A DNA stretch of 64,000 nt from Acidobacteriaceae bacterium. GTDB taxonomy: Bacteria; Acidobacteriota; Terriglobia; Terriglobales; Acidobacteriaceae. The first letter of the stretch is position 1, and every line of letters begins with the position of its first letter. The stretch spans positions 716,517 through 780,516 of the forward strand of contig PLDC01000019.1 in assembly GCA_003134995.1 (NCBI GenBank), given 5' to 3'. Shown one piece after another: positions 7,932 through 17,424 of the stretch. The notes beneath the pieces are model-generated. The model did not search any database. It saw only the letters and a list, made by a program, of their open reading frames with translations, and was not told where the DNA came from. The position numbers were made by a program, and so were the translations under genes.

Positions 7932-10222
7932 AACAAGTTTTCCAGGATGCGCGCAGCGCAGAAGTCACCGTAGTAGAGGTTCCCGCGCCAAAGTTGCTGG
8001 CGGGATGTGTGCTCGTTCGCACGGCTGCCTCGCTCGTTTCAGCGGGCACCGAGCGTGCCTCCTCCGAGTTCGCCAGCAAGAACTTGCTGCAGAAAGCGAG
8101 AATGCGGCCCGATCTTGTTCGCGAGGTTTTAAGCAAGATCAATCGCGACGGCCTTCTGGCAACCGTTTCCAGCGTTCGCAATCGTCTCGACCAACCCAGT
8201 GCCTTGGGGTACAGCAGCGCCGGCACCGTTATCGCGGTCGGCGAAGGCGTTACCGATATCAACCCCGGAGATCGCGTGGCGTGCGCCGGCGCCGGCCATG
8301 CAGTGCACGCCGAGTTCGCGTGTGTTCCTCGTCTTCTGGTCGCACGCATTCCGGCTGATGCAATCAGCTTTGACGATGCGGCCTTCACCACCCTCGGTGC
8401 GGTCGCGCTTCACGGCGTGCGCAACGCAGACGTCAAACTGGGCGACATTGTCGCGGTGATCGGCCTGGGGCTGCTCGGTCAATTGACGGTGCAGATTCTT
8501 AAGGCCGCGGGCTGCTGCGTCCTCGGCATTGACATCTCCGAGCAAAGAGCCCAACTCGCGCTGAGCCTCGGCGCAGACGCGGTCAGCACTTCATCTGACC
8601 GCTTTCGGGATCTGTGCATGCAGCATTCCGCAGGCCATGGCGCCGATGCAATCCTCATCACGGCGCAAACAAACAGCAACGACCCGATAAATCTCGCGGG
8701 AGCCGTAGCCCGCAATCGCGCCGTCGTCGTCGCTGTGGGAACCGTCGCCATGGATATTCCACGCAGATTTTTCTACGAGAAGGAACTCGACTTCCGCGTC
8801 TCCCGCTCCTACGGCCCAGGCCGCTATGATTCGGCCTACGAGCAAAAAGGAATCGACTATCCGATCGGCTACGTGCGCTGGACCGAAACTCGTAACATGG
8901 AAGCGTTTCTAAAACTTCTCGCCGATCGCAAACTTGACCTGCACTCGCTGGTCACGCATCACTTTCCCATCGCGCGCGCGCACGCCGCCTATGATTTAAT
9001 TACCGGAAAAACTAACGAGCCTTTTCTAGGCGTGCTCATCGTCTATCCCGAGCGCGCCGACGAAACGCGCGTGATAGATGTCTCCGCCGCTGATCATCCC
9101 AACACGGGCCAGAAATCGATTCGCATCGGACTTCTCGGCGCAGGCAGCTTCGCCACCAGCACGCTGCTGCCTGCGATGAGGCGAGTTGGCGGCATAGAAA
9201 TGATTGCAGCCTGCGCGGCGAACGGATCGCACGCGCGCCACGCCGCCAAGAAATTTGAATTTCGTTCCTGCACCACCGACGGTCGAGAGATTCTCAACAA
9301 TCCAACCGTCAACACGGTGGTAATTACCACGCGCCATCATCTCCACGCGGCGCAGGTAACGGCAGCCCTCAACTCCGGCAAGCATGTCTTCTGCGAAAAA
9401 CCTCTCTGCCTCAATGAATCGGAACTCGCCGGCATCGCCGCGGCGTACGACGGTCGATCCTTCGGCGATCGACTCGGCGAAGATTCGACCCCCGAAGACC
9501 GCACCTCGAACCGCCCGCTTCTCATGGTCGGCTTCAATCGCCGTTTTGCGCCTTTGGCAGTTCGACTCAAGAGTTTCTTGCGCGACGTGCACGAACCACT
9601 GGCGCTCCACTATCGCGTGAATGCAGGCTTCCTTCCCGCGGATCACTGGCTGAACGATCCGCTGCAAGGTGGAGGACGCATCCTCGGCGAGGTCTGCCAT
9701 TTCGTGGACTTCCTGTGCTTCCTCACGAACTCATCGCCAGTGGAAGTTGAGACCCGCAGCCTGCCGAACCCGGCCCAATACAGCAACGACAATGTTGCGT
9801 GTTCCCTGCGTTTTGCCGATGGCTCGCAAGGCACGATTACCTACCTCTCTAATGGCGACAAATCATATTCAAGAGAACGCCTCGAAGTATTCGGCGGCGG
9901 CAGCGTCGCGATGCTCGAAGATTTTCGTCGACTGGAACTTGTCCGCGGTGGAAAGAAGCGCGTGTTTCGCTCGCTCCTGCGTCAGGACAAGGGGCATCGC
10001 GGCGAATGGGAAGCCTTTGTCACTGCCATTCAAACCGGCGCTGAAGCTCCCATTCCATTTCGCGAAATTGTGAGCACGATGCTGGCCACGTTCGCTCTGG
10101 AGCACTCACGCTGCTTAGGGCAACCGGTCGCAGTGCGCAGCGTACTAAATAGCTTCGGCCGCGACGATCCTGCTCACGACGATCAGGCTCCGGATGCCGG
10201 TGACCTCAATCGAGCTTCCTGA
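7928..10222 (+). CDS. Bi-domain oxidoreductase (MDR-type dehydrogenase fused to Gfo/Idh/MocA)
   Basis: A 764-residue fusion of two NAD(P)-dependent dehydrogenases. Residues ~1-375 form a medium-chain dehydrogenase with the Rossmann loop GLGLLGQL. The usual GHE zinc-binding motif is replaced by LGYSSAG, so the catalytic zinc is probably absent. Residues ~395-740 form a Gfo/Idh/MocA sugar dehydrogenase with GLLGAGSFA and the diagnostic CEKPLC loop. Fusions of this type recur beside heparinase-like and asparagine synthetase-like genes in exopolysaccharide loci. They probably modify a nucleotide sugar. It overlaps the previous gene by four bases, and 45 bases separate it from the GT4 gene. Confidence 0.9.
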   Translation: MKQVFQDARSAEVTVVEVPAPKLLAGCVLVRTAASLVSAGTERASSEFASKNLLQKARMRPDLVREVLSKINRDGLLATVSSVRNRLDQPSALGYSSAGTVIAVGEGVTDINPGDRVACAGAGHAVHAEFACVPRLLVARIPADAISFDDAAFTTLGAVALHGVRNADVKLGDIVAVIGLGLLGQLTVQILKAAGCCVLGIDISEQRAQLALSLGADAVSTSSDRFRDLCMQHSAGHGADAILITAQTNSNDPINLAGAVARNRAVVVAVGTVAMDIPRRFFYEKELDFRVSRSYGPGRYDSAYEQKGIDYPIGYVRWTETRNMEAFLKLLADRKLDLHSLVTHHFPIARAHAAYDLITGKTNEPFLGVLIVYPERADETRVIDVSAADHPNTGQKSIRIGLLGAGSFATSTLLPAMRRVGGIEMIAACAANGSHARHAAKKFEFRSCTTDGREILNNPTVNTVVITTRHHLHAAQVTAALNSGKHVFCEKPLCLNESELAGIAAAYDGRSFGDRLGEDSTPEDRTSNRPLLMVGFNRRFAPLAVRLKSFLRDVHEPLALHYRVNAGFLPADHWLNDPLQGGGRILGEVCHFVDFLCFLTNSSPVEVETRSLPNPAQYSNDNVACSLRFADGSQGTITYLSNGDKSYSRERLEVFGGGSVAMLEDFRRLELVRGGKKRVFRSLLRQDKGHRGEWEAFVTAIQTGAEAPIPFREIVSTMLATFALEHSRCLGQPVAVRSVLNSFGRDDPAHDDQAPDAGDLNRAS

Positions 10223-10267
10223 ACCGCAGTGATCTGAATCAGGCTGTCCAGATTACTATTCGCGCTC

Positions 10268-11551
10268 ATGAAAATTCTTTACGTCTCGCAATACTTTCCA
10301 CCGGAGATGGGAGCGCCGGCCGCGCGAGCCGCCGAACTGTCCCGCCATTGGGCCGCTGCGGGGCACGACGTTACGGTGCTGACAGGTTTTCCCAATCATC
10401 CCACCGGCGTCGTGCCCCCAGAGTATCGCAGCAAGCTCCGGCGCTTGGTGGTTCGCGAGAAAACTGACGGAGTGAATGTGGTTCGCACCTGGCTGCTTCC
10501 TTTTCCCAACCGCAAAGCGCATGAGCGTATGTTGAACTACAGTTCATTCTGCGCTTCGGCCGCGACCACGGGGCTCTTTCTGTCACGGCCTGACGTTGTG
10601 ATTGCGACATCTCCGCAGTTGCTGGTCGCGCTCTCCGGCTGGTGGCTGGCCCGCTGCAAGCGCGTCCCCTTCGTCTTCGAGGTCCGCGATCTATGGCCCG
10701 AGTCGCTGGCCGCCGTCGGCATGGGCAACGCCAACTCGCTGTTGCATCGCTCTCTGGCAAAGATCGCCGGTTTCCTATACCGCCGTTCCGATCGCATCGT
10801 AGTGGTCACAGCGGCCTTTGAAGATTATCTGGTGGAACACTGGCGCGTGCCCCGGGAAAAAATTTCAGTCATCGAGAATGGAGTAGAAACCAAGATCTTC
10901 GCTCCCGATTTATTCACCGGCGGCACAGACACCACCTTGAGAAGGGAACTGCGCGCTGAAGGAAAGTTCATCGTCTCCTACATCGGCACGATGGGAATGG
11001 CCCACGGCCTCGAAACCATCATCGAGGTAGCTGCCCAGTTCCAGAACACAAATCCCGAGATCGTGTTTCTGATGTTAGGCGAGGGTGCCGAAAAAGAGCG
11101 CATTGCCGCGCTGGCCCGCGAGCGTGGCCTCACCAATCTTCGATTTATCGATCAGCAGCCTCGCGAAAAAATCCCCGCCTACATCTGCGCTTCAGATGTT
11201 TGCCTGGTTCTGCTCAAGAAAACCGAGCTGTTCAAAACTGTGATCCCTACCAAGATGCTGGAATTCATGTCCTGCGCCCGCCCAGTCATCCTCGGCGTCG
11301 ATGGCCAGGCGCGTGGCATTCTTGAAGAAGCTCGCGCCGGACTCGTGATCGAACCCGAGAGCCCCGTCGCCCTTGCAAATGCCATTCGATATCTGGCCGC
11401 GAATCGGGACGCAGGGCGCCAACTGGGAGAAAACGGAAGGGAACACATTCTACGCAAATTTTCCCGCCATCACACAGCGGAAAGATACATTGATGTGCTC
11501 GAAGACCTATTGCAGTTGCCGCAACGGCGCAAAATAAAAGCTGCCGCCTAA
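10268..11551 (+). CDS. Glycosyltransferase family 4 (WbuB-like)
   Basis: A 427-residue GT-B retaining glycosyltransferase. The N-terminal acceptor domain opens with YVSQYFPPEMGAPAAR and contains FEVRDLWPES, both hallmarks of WbuB/WcaI-like enzymes. The donor domain has VIENGVETKIF, SYIGTMGMAHGLET, GEGAEKERI and an E-x7-E-type segment around LEFMSCARPVILG. It would add a sugar to the growing lipid-linked repeat unit on the cytoplasmic face of the membrane. It is the last gene on this strand before the convergent export gene; only 21 bases separate the two stops. Donor and acceptor cannot be read from sequence. Confidence 0.9.
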   Translation: MKILYVSQYFPPEMGAPAARAAELSRHWAAAGHDVTVLTGFPNHPTGVVPPEYRSKLRRLVVREKTDGVNVVRTWLLPFPNRKAHERMLNYSSFCASAATTGLFLSRPDVVIATSPQLLVALSGWWLARCKRVPFVFEVRDLWPESLAAVGMGNANSLLHRSLAKIAGFLYRRSDRIVVVTAAFEDYLVEHWRVPREKISVIENGVETKIFAPDLFTGGTDTTLRRELRAEGKFIVSYIGTMGMAHGLETIIEVAAQFQNTNPEIVFLMLGEGAEKERIAALARERGLTNLRFIDQQPREKIPAYICASDVCLVLLKKTELFKTVIPTKMLEFMSCARPVILGVDGQARGILEEARAGLVIEPESPVALANAIRYLAANRDAGRQLGENGREHILRKFSRHHTAERYIDVLEDLLQLPQRRKIKAAA

Positions 11552-11572
11552 ACAGCCTTTGCGCAACCGCGC

Positions 11573-12649
11573 TTACGGGTGCGCGGCAATAATTGCCAGT
11601 CCGGTTGCCGCAGTTACAGCCGCGTTGAAGCCGGTTGCCGCAGCCACCCGAGCTCCGCTTAGCGGCACGAAAAGAATGTCATCTGCCTGCAAAGTCTGGT
11701 CGGGAGCCTTTGCCTCTAACATCTTCTTCAGTGGAAGCTTTGTTTGCGTCATTCCATTCGGCCCCTTGCGGATAATGCACGTCCCGCCCATCTTAGCCGT
11801 ATGGTTCGTCCCGCCTGCCAGCGCCAGCGCCTGTAGCACCGTCAGACTTCCGTTGTCGACAAGAAAACCTGCAGGATGCCCCACATCCCCTACCACGTAA
11901 ACGATCGGCGCTCTCGGCACTGTAATCGTATCTCCCGGCATAATCTCGATATTGTCCTGCAAATCGTCAGCCAGGTTTCGAGGCAGGCTCACCGTGATTG
12001 GCGGAGCCTGACTGTGCGCCCGAACGATGCTGACCTTCCGTCCCGCCGTCGCCGCGAATCCCCCCGCCGCCGAAATTAAATCGTACAGCTTGCGGTTCCC
12101 CAACGCCGGATAGATGCCGGGCCTCATTACATCGCCAAGTATCGTCACTCCCTGCGAAGGTGCTTCATCGAGAAAGATCGTGACGTGCGCATTGCGGACA
12201 AACCCGCCGTCTTCCAGCCTTTTCTGGATCATTCTCTGCGCTTCTTCCACCGTGAGATCGGCGACATGCACATAATCAATCAGCGGAAGATAAACCTCGC
12301 CTGATGTGCCGACTCTGGCTTTGGTGGTCAACTCCGGCACGTTGTAGACGCTAACCTCGATCAGATCGCCTGCGCCCAATCTCAGCAACGACAAATCTTC
12401 GTTGGAAACGGCAACCGGACTCGCTGGCGCGCCGTCGGGCGCAGTCTTCGCAGGCTCGGATTTATTATTCGCGCTTACCACAGCAGCCTGAGCGATTGGT
12501 TGCGCCGGAGGCAGCGCCGGCACTGCATTTCCCACAGGCGAAGAAGCCGGTGTTTGCTGCGCCCAGCCCGTGAAGTTCATACCGCACAGTAATACGAGCG
12601 AGAACGTCAGCACGCCGCTGCGCGCAAAACTGAACCTGCCGAACTCCAT
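11573..12649 (-). CDS. Polysaccharide export protein (Wza-like, SLBB domains)
   Basis: A 358-residue envelope protein. Residues 1-32 look like a signal sequence ending at GWAQ. A Pro/Ala-rich linker follows, then the polysaccharide export domain starting LRLGAGDLIEVSVYNVPEL. Next come two SLBB-like repeats (GVTILGDVMRPGIYPALG and VYVVGDVGHPAGFLVDNG) and a C-terminal hydrophobic helix near GLAIIAA. Outer-membrane auxiliary proteins of this type form the exit channel for exopolysaccharide. No lipobox cysteine is visible at the cleavage site, unlike E. coli Wza. It is transcribed convergently to the biosynthetic operon and divergently from the WecA-like gene. A 14-bp palindrome lies in that divergent gap. 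Confidence 0.88.
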   Translation of the reverse strand: MEFGRFSFARSGVLTFSLVLLCGMNFTGWAQQTPASSPVGNAVPALPPAQPIAQAAVVSANNKSEPAKTAPDGAPASPVAVSNEDLSLLRLGAGDLIEVSVYNVPELTTKARVGTSGEVYLPLIDYVHVADLTVEEAQRMIQKRLEDGGFVRNAHVTIFLDEAPSQGVTILGDVMRPGIYPALGNRKLYDLISAAGGFAATAGRKVSIVRAHSQAPPITVSLPRNLADDLQDNIEIMPGDTITVPRAPIVYVVGDVGHPAGFLVDNGSLTVLQALALAGGTNHTAKMGGTCIIRKGPNGMTQTKLPLKKMLEAKAPDQTLQADDILFVPLSGARVAAATGFNAAVTAATGLAIIAAHP

Positions 12650-12719
12650 GAAAAAACCCCTGGGATGGAAGAAGGATCGGTGAAAAGTTTAGCACAGCAA
12701 GTCTCACCTTGATCCGCTC

Positions 12720-12733
12720 TTAAATGCATTTAA
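12720..12733. promoter_or_regulatory. 14-bp perfect palindrome in a divergent intergenic region
   Basis: TTAAATGCATTTAA is a perfect palindrome lying 71 bases upstream of the export gene and 208 bases upstream of the WecA-like gene. It is AT-rich against GC-rich surroundings. Size and position suit an operator for a dimeric regulator of both divergent genes. No function is shown by sequence alone. Confidence 0.35.
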
Positions 12734-12940
12734 CGTCTTAATTGGTTGCGTTTTCCACAGCTTTTTGCCTCGAACCAATTGAAAGCATCCACCGAGGCTG
12801 CTAAATTCCCATTAACCTTCAAACGCAGACGCAGTACAGACGGAACCCGCTCAATCAATACCAGCAGCATCGCGCTGCTGCCATACTGAGCTACGGATGA
12901 GCTTGTTGCGCGCGCCGATCTTCGTGATGGATGGCCCGAG

Positions 12941-14524
12941 GTGGCATCGTTGACGGTAGCTTTTTTTGGGATCTTCTTCCTCGCGTTGATGTTCTCGTTC
13001 GTTCTCACCCGTTACGTGCGGGACTTCGCATCCCGTCGCGGCTGGGTATCCGTCCCATCGCAGGACCGCCATCTCCACTTAATTCCTCTGCCCCGCTTGG
13101 GCGGAGTAGCCATTTTCATTTCTTTCCTGTTGAGCTTGGCGGTCGCTGCGGTCGTCGCCTCTCGCTTTCCCAGTCTCTACTCAGCGTTTTCGCTGAGGAC
13201 TCTGCTTACCATCCTGTTGCCGGCAACCCTCGTTTTCCTTCTGGGTGTTTACGACGATCTTTATAGCGTCGGACCCTACGTCAAATTCGCGGTTCAAGCT
13301 CTTGCCGGCGCGATGCTGTTCGCGGGCGGACTTCGCATTCTCAATATTCCCGTCCTCTTCGGAGAACATCAACTGCCCTGGTTCGTCGGCCTGCCTTTCA
13401 CTATCTTGTGGGTTCTCGCCATCACCAATGCCTTCAACTTGATTGATGGTCTCGACGGCCTAGCCGCCGGTTCCGCGCTGTTCTCGACATTGGTAGTTTT
13501 CGTAGTCGCTCTAGTGAATGGATATTCCCTGGTCACGGTCATGACCATTGCGCTGGCCGGCGCGATCCTCGGCTTTCTCCGCTACAACTTCAATCCGGCA
13601 ACCATCTTCCTCGGAGATTCAGGCAGCCTCTTGATCGGCTTTCTGCTCAGTGCGCTCGCTCTGGCCGGAGCGCAAAAATCGCCGACCATCGTCGCCGTTG
13701 CCATTCCAGTGGTTTCCTTCGGACTGCCGATTCTTGAAACCTCGCTCTCCGTTCTTCGTCGCCTGATTAGCGGACGCCCCGTATTCACCGCCGACCGTGA
13801 GCACATCCACCACAAGCTCTTGCAGCACGGCCTCACTCATCGCCAGGTCGTCACTGTTCTTTACGCGGTTTCCGCCGTCTTCGCTCTCCTAAGCCTTTTT
13901 CTTCTATGGCCCACCGGCAGTTCTCTGGGCTTGGTTCTTGCCGTCCTCGGAATTGGCATCTGGGTCGGAGTGCAGCGCTTGGGCTATCTCGAGCTTGGTG
14001 AACTAGGCCGCGTGGCCCAGCGCACTTTCGAGCAGCGCCAGATTGTCATCAACAATCTCGCCATCCGTCGCGCCACCGAGGAACTCAAAGCGGTTCGTGA
14101 TTACGATCAGATTCGCCGCGTCCTCGAGGCAGCATTCAACTCCAACGCCTTCGACGGATTCGACGTGAAATTTAAACTTTTTCCCGGCGAATTCCATCCC
14201 GTCATCGCCTCAGAACCTGGCGCGCAGCGGCGCAACGAAGTCTCTTTCCACTGGGGCAGAACGCGAGCCTCAAGGTCTCTGGAAGATCTCGCGTTTTGGA
14301 CCCTGTCGCTCGATCTCGTCAGCTCGACGAATCGACGGCGCGGCGCTCTGACCGTGCATCGCCTTTATTCCCAGCGCGATCTTCAGCTCGACATCAATCT
14401 TCTGACATCGGCTTTCCCCATCGCTCTCGCCGACGCCCTCGACCGCACGCTCCAGCACAACGTGCAAGTCATTCCACGCGCAGACCACGACGACCAAGGC
14501 TTCGTAGCCGCCCAGGCAGGCTAG
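12941..14524 (+). CDS. Undecaprenyl-phosphate sugar-1-phosphate transferase (WecA/MraY family) with C-terminal extension
   Basis: A 527-residue membrane protein starting at a GTG. Residues ~1-345 hold about ten hydrophobic helices and the family motifs: VYDDLYSVGP (Asp-Asp metal site), NAFNLIDGLDGLA, FLGDSGSLLIG and REHIHHKLL, the HxHH-type loop of the WecA/WbpL branch. The enzyme would load a GlcNAc-type phosphosugar onto undecaprenyl phosphate to start the repeat unit. The ~180 residues after the membrane domain are soluble and not part of the usual ~350-residue enzyme. They contain an RRATEELKAVRDYDQI helix, as in homologues from related organisms, and may be regulatory. Confidence 0.9.
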   Translation: MASLTVAFFGIFFLALMFSFVLTRYVRDFASRRGWVSVPSQDRHLHLIPLPRLGGVAIFISFLLSLAVAAVVASRFPSLYSAFSLRTLLTILLPATLVFLLGVYDDLYSVGPYVKFAVQALAGAMLFAGGLRILNIPVLFGEHQLPWFVGLPFTILWVLAITNAFNLIDGLDGLAAGSALFSTLVVFVVALVNGYSLVTVMTIALAGAILGFLRYNFNPATIFLGDSGSLLIGFLLSALALAGAQKSPTIVAVAIPVVSFGLPILETSLSVLRRLISGRPVFTADREHIHHKLLQHGLTHRQVVTVLYAVSAVFALLSLFLLWPTGSSLGLVLAVLGIGIWVGVQRLGYLELGELGRVAQRTFEQRQIVINNLAIRRATEELKAVRDYDQIRRVLEAAFNSNAFDGFDVKFKLFPGEFHPVIASEPGAQRRNEVSFHWGRTRASRSLEDLAFWTLSLDLVSSTNRRRGALTVHRLYSQRDLQLDINLLTSAFPIALADALDRTLQHNVQVIPRADHDDQGFVAAQAG

Positions 14525-14571
14525 GGATTCTTGGATTGCTCAGGGCTGTCGCACATTGACGGATTCGTCGC

Positions 14572-14632
14572 GAACAGATCCGTTCACGAACAGATCCGTT
14601 CAGAAACAGATCCGCCTATGAACAGACTCGTC
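14572..14632 (+). repeat. 15-16 bp tandem repeats (gaacagatccgttca)
   Basis: Two near-perfect units (14572-14587, 14588-14602) are followed by two decayed ones (to ~14632). They begin the 675-base gap between the WecA-like gene and the GAF gene. The rest of that gap holds a hairpin at 14653-14672 and AT-richer DNA with no convincing gene. Confidence 0.8.
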
Positions 14633-14652
14633 CACGCACAAATTCGTATCAG

Positions 14653-14672
14653 GGCATGGCTTCAGCCATGCC
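14653..14672. repeat. REP-like hairpin GGC...TTCAGCC family
   Basis: GGCATGGCTTCAGCCATGCC is a 9-bp perfect stem with a TC loop. A related half element (ggcttcagccctga) follows ~25 bases later. The same core, with different but still paired stem bases, occurs at 22383-22402 and 36594-36611. Confidence 0.75.
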
Positions 14673-15199
14673 GCAGAATCAGCCAAAATGCAGACCGGCT
14701 TCAGCCCTGAGGCAAGCTCTCGATTGCTTTGGGAAATTCTGCAGGAAACGCGCGAATCCGAAATCCAACCCGCGGCACGATCAGACCAAACAAACGCATG
14801 CAGATGCGTGCCAAGCTTTTAGAAAGGAAGGGAGGGCTGACGGTTAAAGTTTCGCGCTAACGTAAGAATTGATTTCGCAATTCAAGCAAACTTCTTCAAA
14901 GGCGGGTGCTGTCCACTGCATTTTCAATCCCCCAGTCGCTCAAGGCTTTCCGCCTCGAACGTTGCTTAATTCTAATCCAGCGCCTATCTCCAAATCAATA
15001 CCCAATCGTAAAAATAAACTACTCAAACCCCTTGCTGGACGGCTATTTCCGCCCCAATCAAAGACTAGTTGCAACTTCTTGCATACCGTTTTTCCGTAAC
15101 CACGTTTTCCACAGCGACGAACCATTCCGGCCACTGCCTAGCTCGTCCGTTCCTGTTTACCTTAATGCTGCTCTATTAGTGTCGGCGGGAAAGGCATTC

Positions 15200-16057
15200 A
15201 TGTTTCGCAAGACGATTTACGGTACAGCTTTCAAAGACGTTAATTTCATTCCGCTACAATCCGCGACGTTTTGCGTTCAGTGCGAACTGATCAGCACCAA
15301 CAGCCGGCCGTACTGCCTCGCATGTGGCAACACGTCGCTGCTCAGCCTGTCTCGCGTTCTCGGAGGAACCCTCGGCCACCAGCAAACCGCGCATCTCATC
15401 ACCGATTCCGAACTCGACCGCCTGGTTCGCGATTTACTCCGCACGGTCCCCGATCCGGAATACCTCAACGTAGCCGACCATCACGCGCGCGTGCCCACCA
15501 CCGCCCTGCGCAGCCAGCTTCGCGTCGCCAACGCGGCCCATCCTGTCTCCGGCATTCGCATCGTCCATCCCGGAGAAGAAGTCGAAATCCGCGCCGCCGA
15601 ACTCGATCTCGAACCCGCCATCAGCGCCATCACCGAGCGCGCCCAGCACCTCACCGGAGCAACCGGAGCAGCCATCGCCCTGCGCGCCGGCGACGAAATC
15701 GTCTGCCGCGCCCGCGCCGGACGCACCGCGCCCGACCTCGGCGTCCGCCTGCAAACCGACGCCGGCATCTCCGCCGAAGCCGTGCGCACCGGCGAAATCA
15801 TGCTCTGCAACGACGCCGAACGCAACCCGCGCGTAGACCTGGCCAGCTGCCGCCGCCTCGGAGTCCGCTCCATCCTGGTCTCCCCGCTCCGCTACTACCG
15901 CCGCACTCTAGGAGTCTTCGAAGTCCTCTCATCCTCGCCCAGCGCCTTCGACGAGCGCGACGTAGCCACCATGCAACTTCTCTCCAGCATGATGGTAGCC
16001 GCCATCTCCCGCATCTCCAGCCTGCATCACACCCGCCTATCGCGTATTGCCGGGTAG
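15200..16057 (+). CDS. Zinc-ribbon GAF-domain protein
   Basis: A 285-residue soluble protein. The ATG at 15200 is chosen because the reading frame upstream is hydrophobic noise, whereas MFRKTIYGTAF begins protein-like sequence. Residues ~25-50 contain two Cys pairs (CVQCELIS...YCLACG), a zinc ribbon. Residues ~145-275 form a GAF domain (TGATGAAIALRAGDEIVCRA, LCNDAERN, SCRRLGVRSILVSPL, GVFEVLSSSPSAFDERD). The central stretch is unassigned. The GAF domain closely resembles those at 18163-19866 and 31710-34127, including a conserved pair of cysteines. It is probably a cytoplasmic sensor; the ligand is unknown and no output domain is recognised. Confidence 0.75.
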   Translation: MFRKTIYGTAFKDVNFIPLQSATFCVQCELISTNSRPYCLACGNTSLLSLSRVLGGTLGHQQTAHLITDSELDRLVRDLLRTVPDPEYLNVADHHARVPTTALRSQLRVANAAHPVSGIRIVHPGEEVEIRAAELDLEPAISAITERAQHLTGATGAAIALRAGDEIVCRARAGRTAPDLGVRLQTDAGISAEAVRTGEIMLCNDAERNPRVDLASCRRLGVRSILVSPLRYYRRTLGVFEVLSSSPSAFDERDVATMQLLSSMMVAAISRISSLHHTRLSRIAG

Positions 16058-16215
16058 GCAGGTGTCCACCGCAGTTCAGCCGCGAAGCGGCGCAAGAATG
16101 CAGCCCATGGCGCGAGCCGTGGGTGGAAAAGCCGAAAGGAACAAGCCCCGAAGGGGCGAAAGAGAAGTTATCGCACAGACTCCACAAAGGAACGGCACGT
16201 ATTCTCACGCGCACA

Positions 16216-17424
16216 CTAATAAGCCCAATAAGGCCCCGTTCCTCCGCTCGTACTCGCCCCATCAATCGCTACAAACACGTTGCGTCCAAAGAAAAAGGGA
16301 AGTCCCCAATCAAAATAATTCGTGGGAGTGCCAATGGGAACACCGCCAAGATCTCCAGCGAAATCATTCGCATTAAATATTGAGTCAGCGTCTGCGATGG
16401 TGAAGTCGACCGTGCCGCTCACTCCGCCCGCCTCATTTGTCGCAGAGAGGTTCACGGGAGCAGCGGGACAATAAAATCCTGAGGCCTCGCTGCCGCACTC
16501 GGCTATGTCGGTAGTGTTAGGGAAGAATAGAGCGTTGGAACCGCTGTCAATAAAGCTCTCAGGGTAAGTCTGACTATTAAAGGTAGTGGTAAAGGCTGCC
16601 TCGGGCGCTGAGTAAACTTTGGCACTCCCAAGGGTGTTATTGGATTCAGTTCCAATTCCAAAAACCAGCGACCCGCTCACACTCGGTTCCCCACCGCTCG
16701 GCACCGATGGCAATTCGACGATCACTCCATTGTTATCCTTGGCAAATAACGCCACCGGATTGACAACCTGCTGATCCAATGGCTCTCCGGCCCCTGGTAT
16801 GTATACGCAGCCCGAAGATGGACACTCAAAATACTGGTTGTAACTTGCTAGACACGGAGAGCCGCAATCCTGCGCAAACAAACCGACTCCCAAAATGCCG
16901 TTAGCACCCAGAGTGTCAAGTGTATCGGCGGAAGGGTCTCCCGAACTCGTGCAGCCGTCGGGCACGTGATAATCAGTGTCGCTGAGCACTTGAATCGGCA
17001 CCGAGCTAGCCGTCTCGCTACCTAACTGTACATCCGCCGTTTGCACCGGACCCCACGTATACGATCCCACAAAAGTAAGGCACTCAGCCACAGGATTTCC
17101 ATCGGCAGCCTTTTGCTGCGGCAACGAAACCGTGAGCGCGGACGATAAAATTCTCAGCCCGTAGCTTCCCGTATCCACCAATACGTCATCCACCGTCTGA
17201 CAAGTCGACGTTCCGGGAACGCAAACCGTCACGCTGATAAAAGCCGCATCGCCATAGTTGCCCTGCGGTCCGCCGTTCACCGAAATTGGCGCGACATTCG
17301 ATCCTGTCGTCGTGATCACATTATTCGCAGCACTGCTGCCTCCGCACCCAACTGAGAACGCGCAAGCGAAACAAGCCGCTAAACAAAGGATGATCCGACA
17401 GAGAACGACCCAAATATTTCTCAT
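16216..17424 (-). CDS. DUF3443 family lipoprotein
   Basis: A 402-residue protein of the uncharacterised DUF3443 family. The N-terminus is a lipoprotein signal (CAFSVGCGG), placing the mature protein at Cys26 or nearby and anchoring it in the envelope. The conserved opening ISVNGGPQGNYGDAAFISVTVC is followed by VLVDTGSYGLRI, a retropepsin-like DTG motif that is a family hallmark. FIDSGSNALFFP later supplies a second D-[TS]-G. An aspartyl-protease-like fold is therefore plausible, but activity is unproven. It overlaps the DUF2844 gene by four bases; these two families are usually found together. Confidence 0.88.
   Translation of the reverse strand: MRNIWVVLCRIILCLAACFACAFSVGCGGSSAANNVITTTGSNVAPISVNGGPQGNYGDAAFISVTVCVPGTSTCQTVDDVLVDTGSYGLRILSSALTVSLPQQKAADGNPVAECLTFVGSYTWGPVQTADVQLGSETASSVPIQVLSDTDYHVPDGCTSSGDPSADTLDTLGANGILGVGLFAQDCGSPCLASYNQYFECPSSGCVYIPGAGEPLDQQVVNPVALFAKDNNGVIVELPSVPSGGEPSVSGSLVFGIGTESNNTLGSAKVYSAPEAAFTTTFNSQTYPESFIDSGSNALFFPNTTDIAECGSEASGFYCPAAPVNLSATNEAGGVSGTVDFTIADADSIFNANDFAGDLGGVPIGTPTNYFDWGLPFFFGRNVFVAIDGASTSGGTGPYWAY

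Noticed and set aside
15271-16383. Long Arg-rich reading frame overlapping the zinc-ribbon GAF gene
   Set aside because: Composition is almost all Arg, Pro, His and Ser, as expected from a +2 shadow of GC-rich coding DNA; the GAF frame explains the region.
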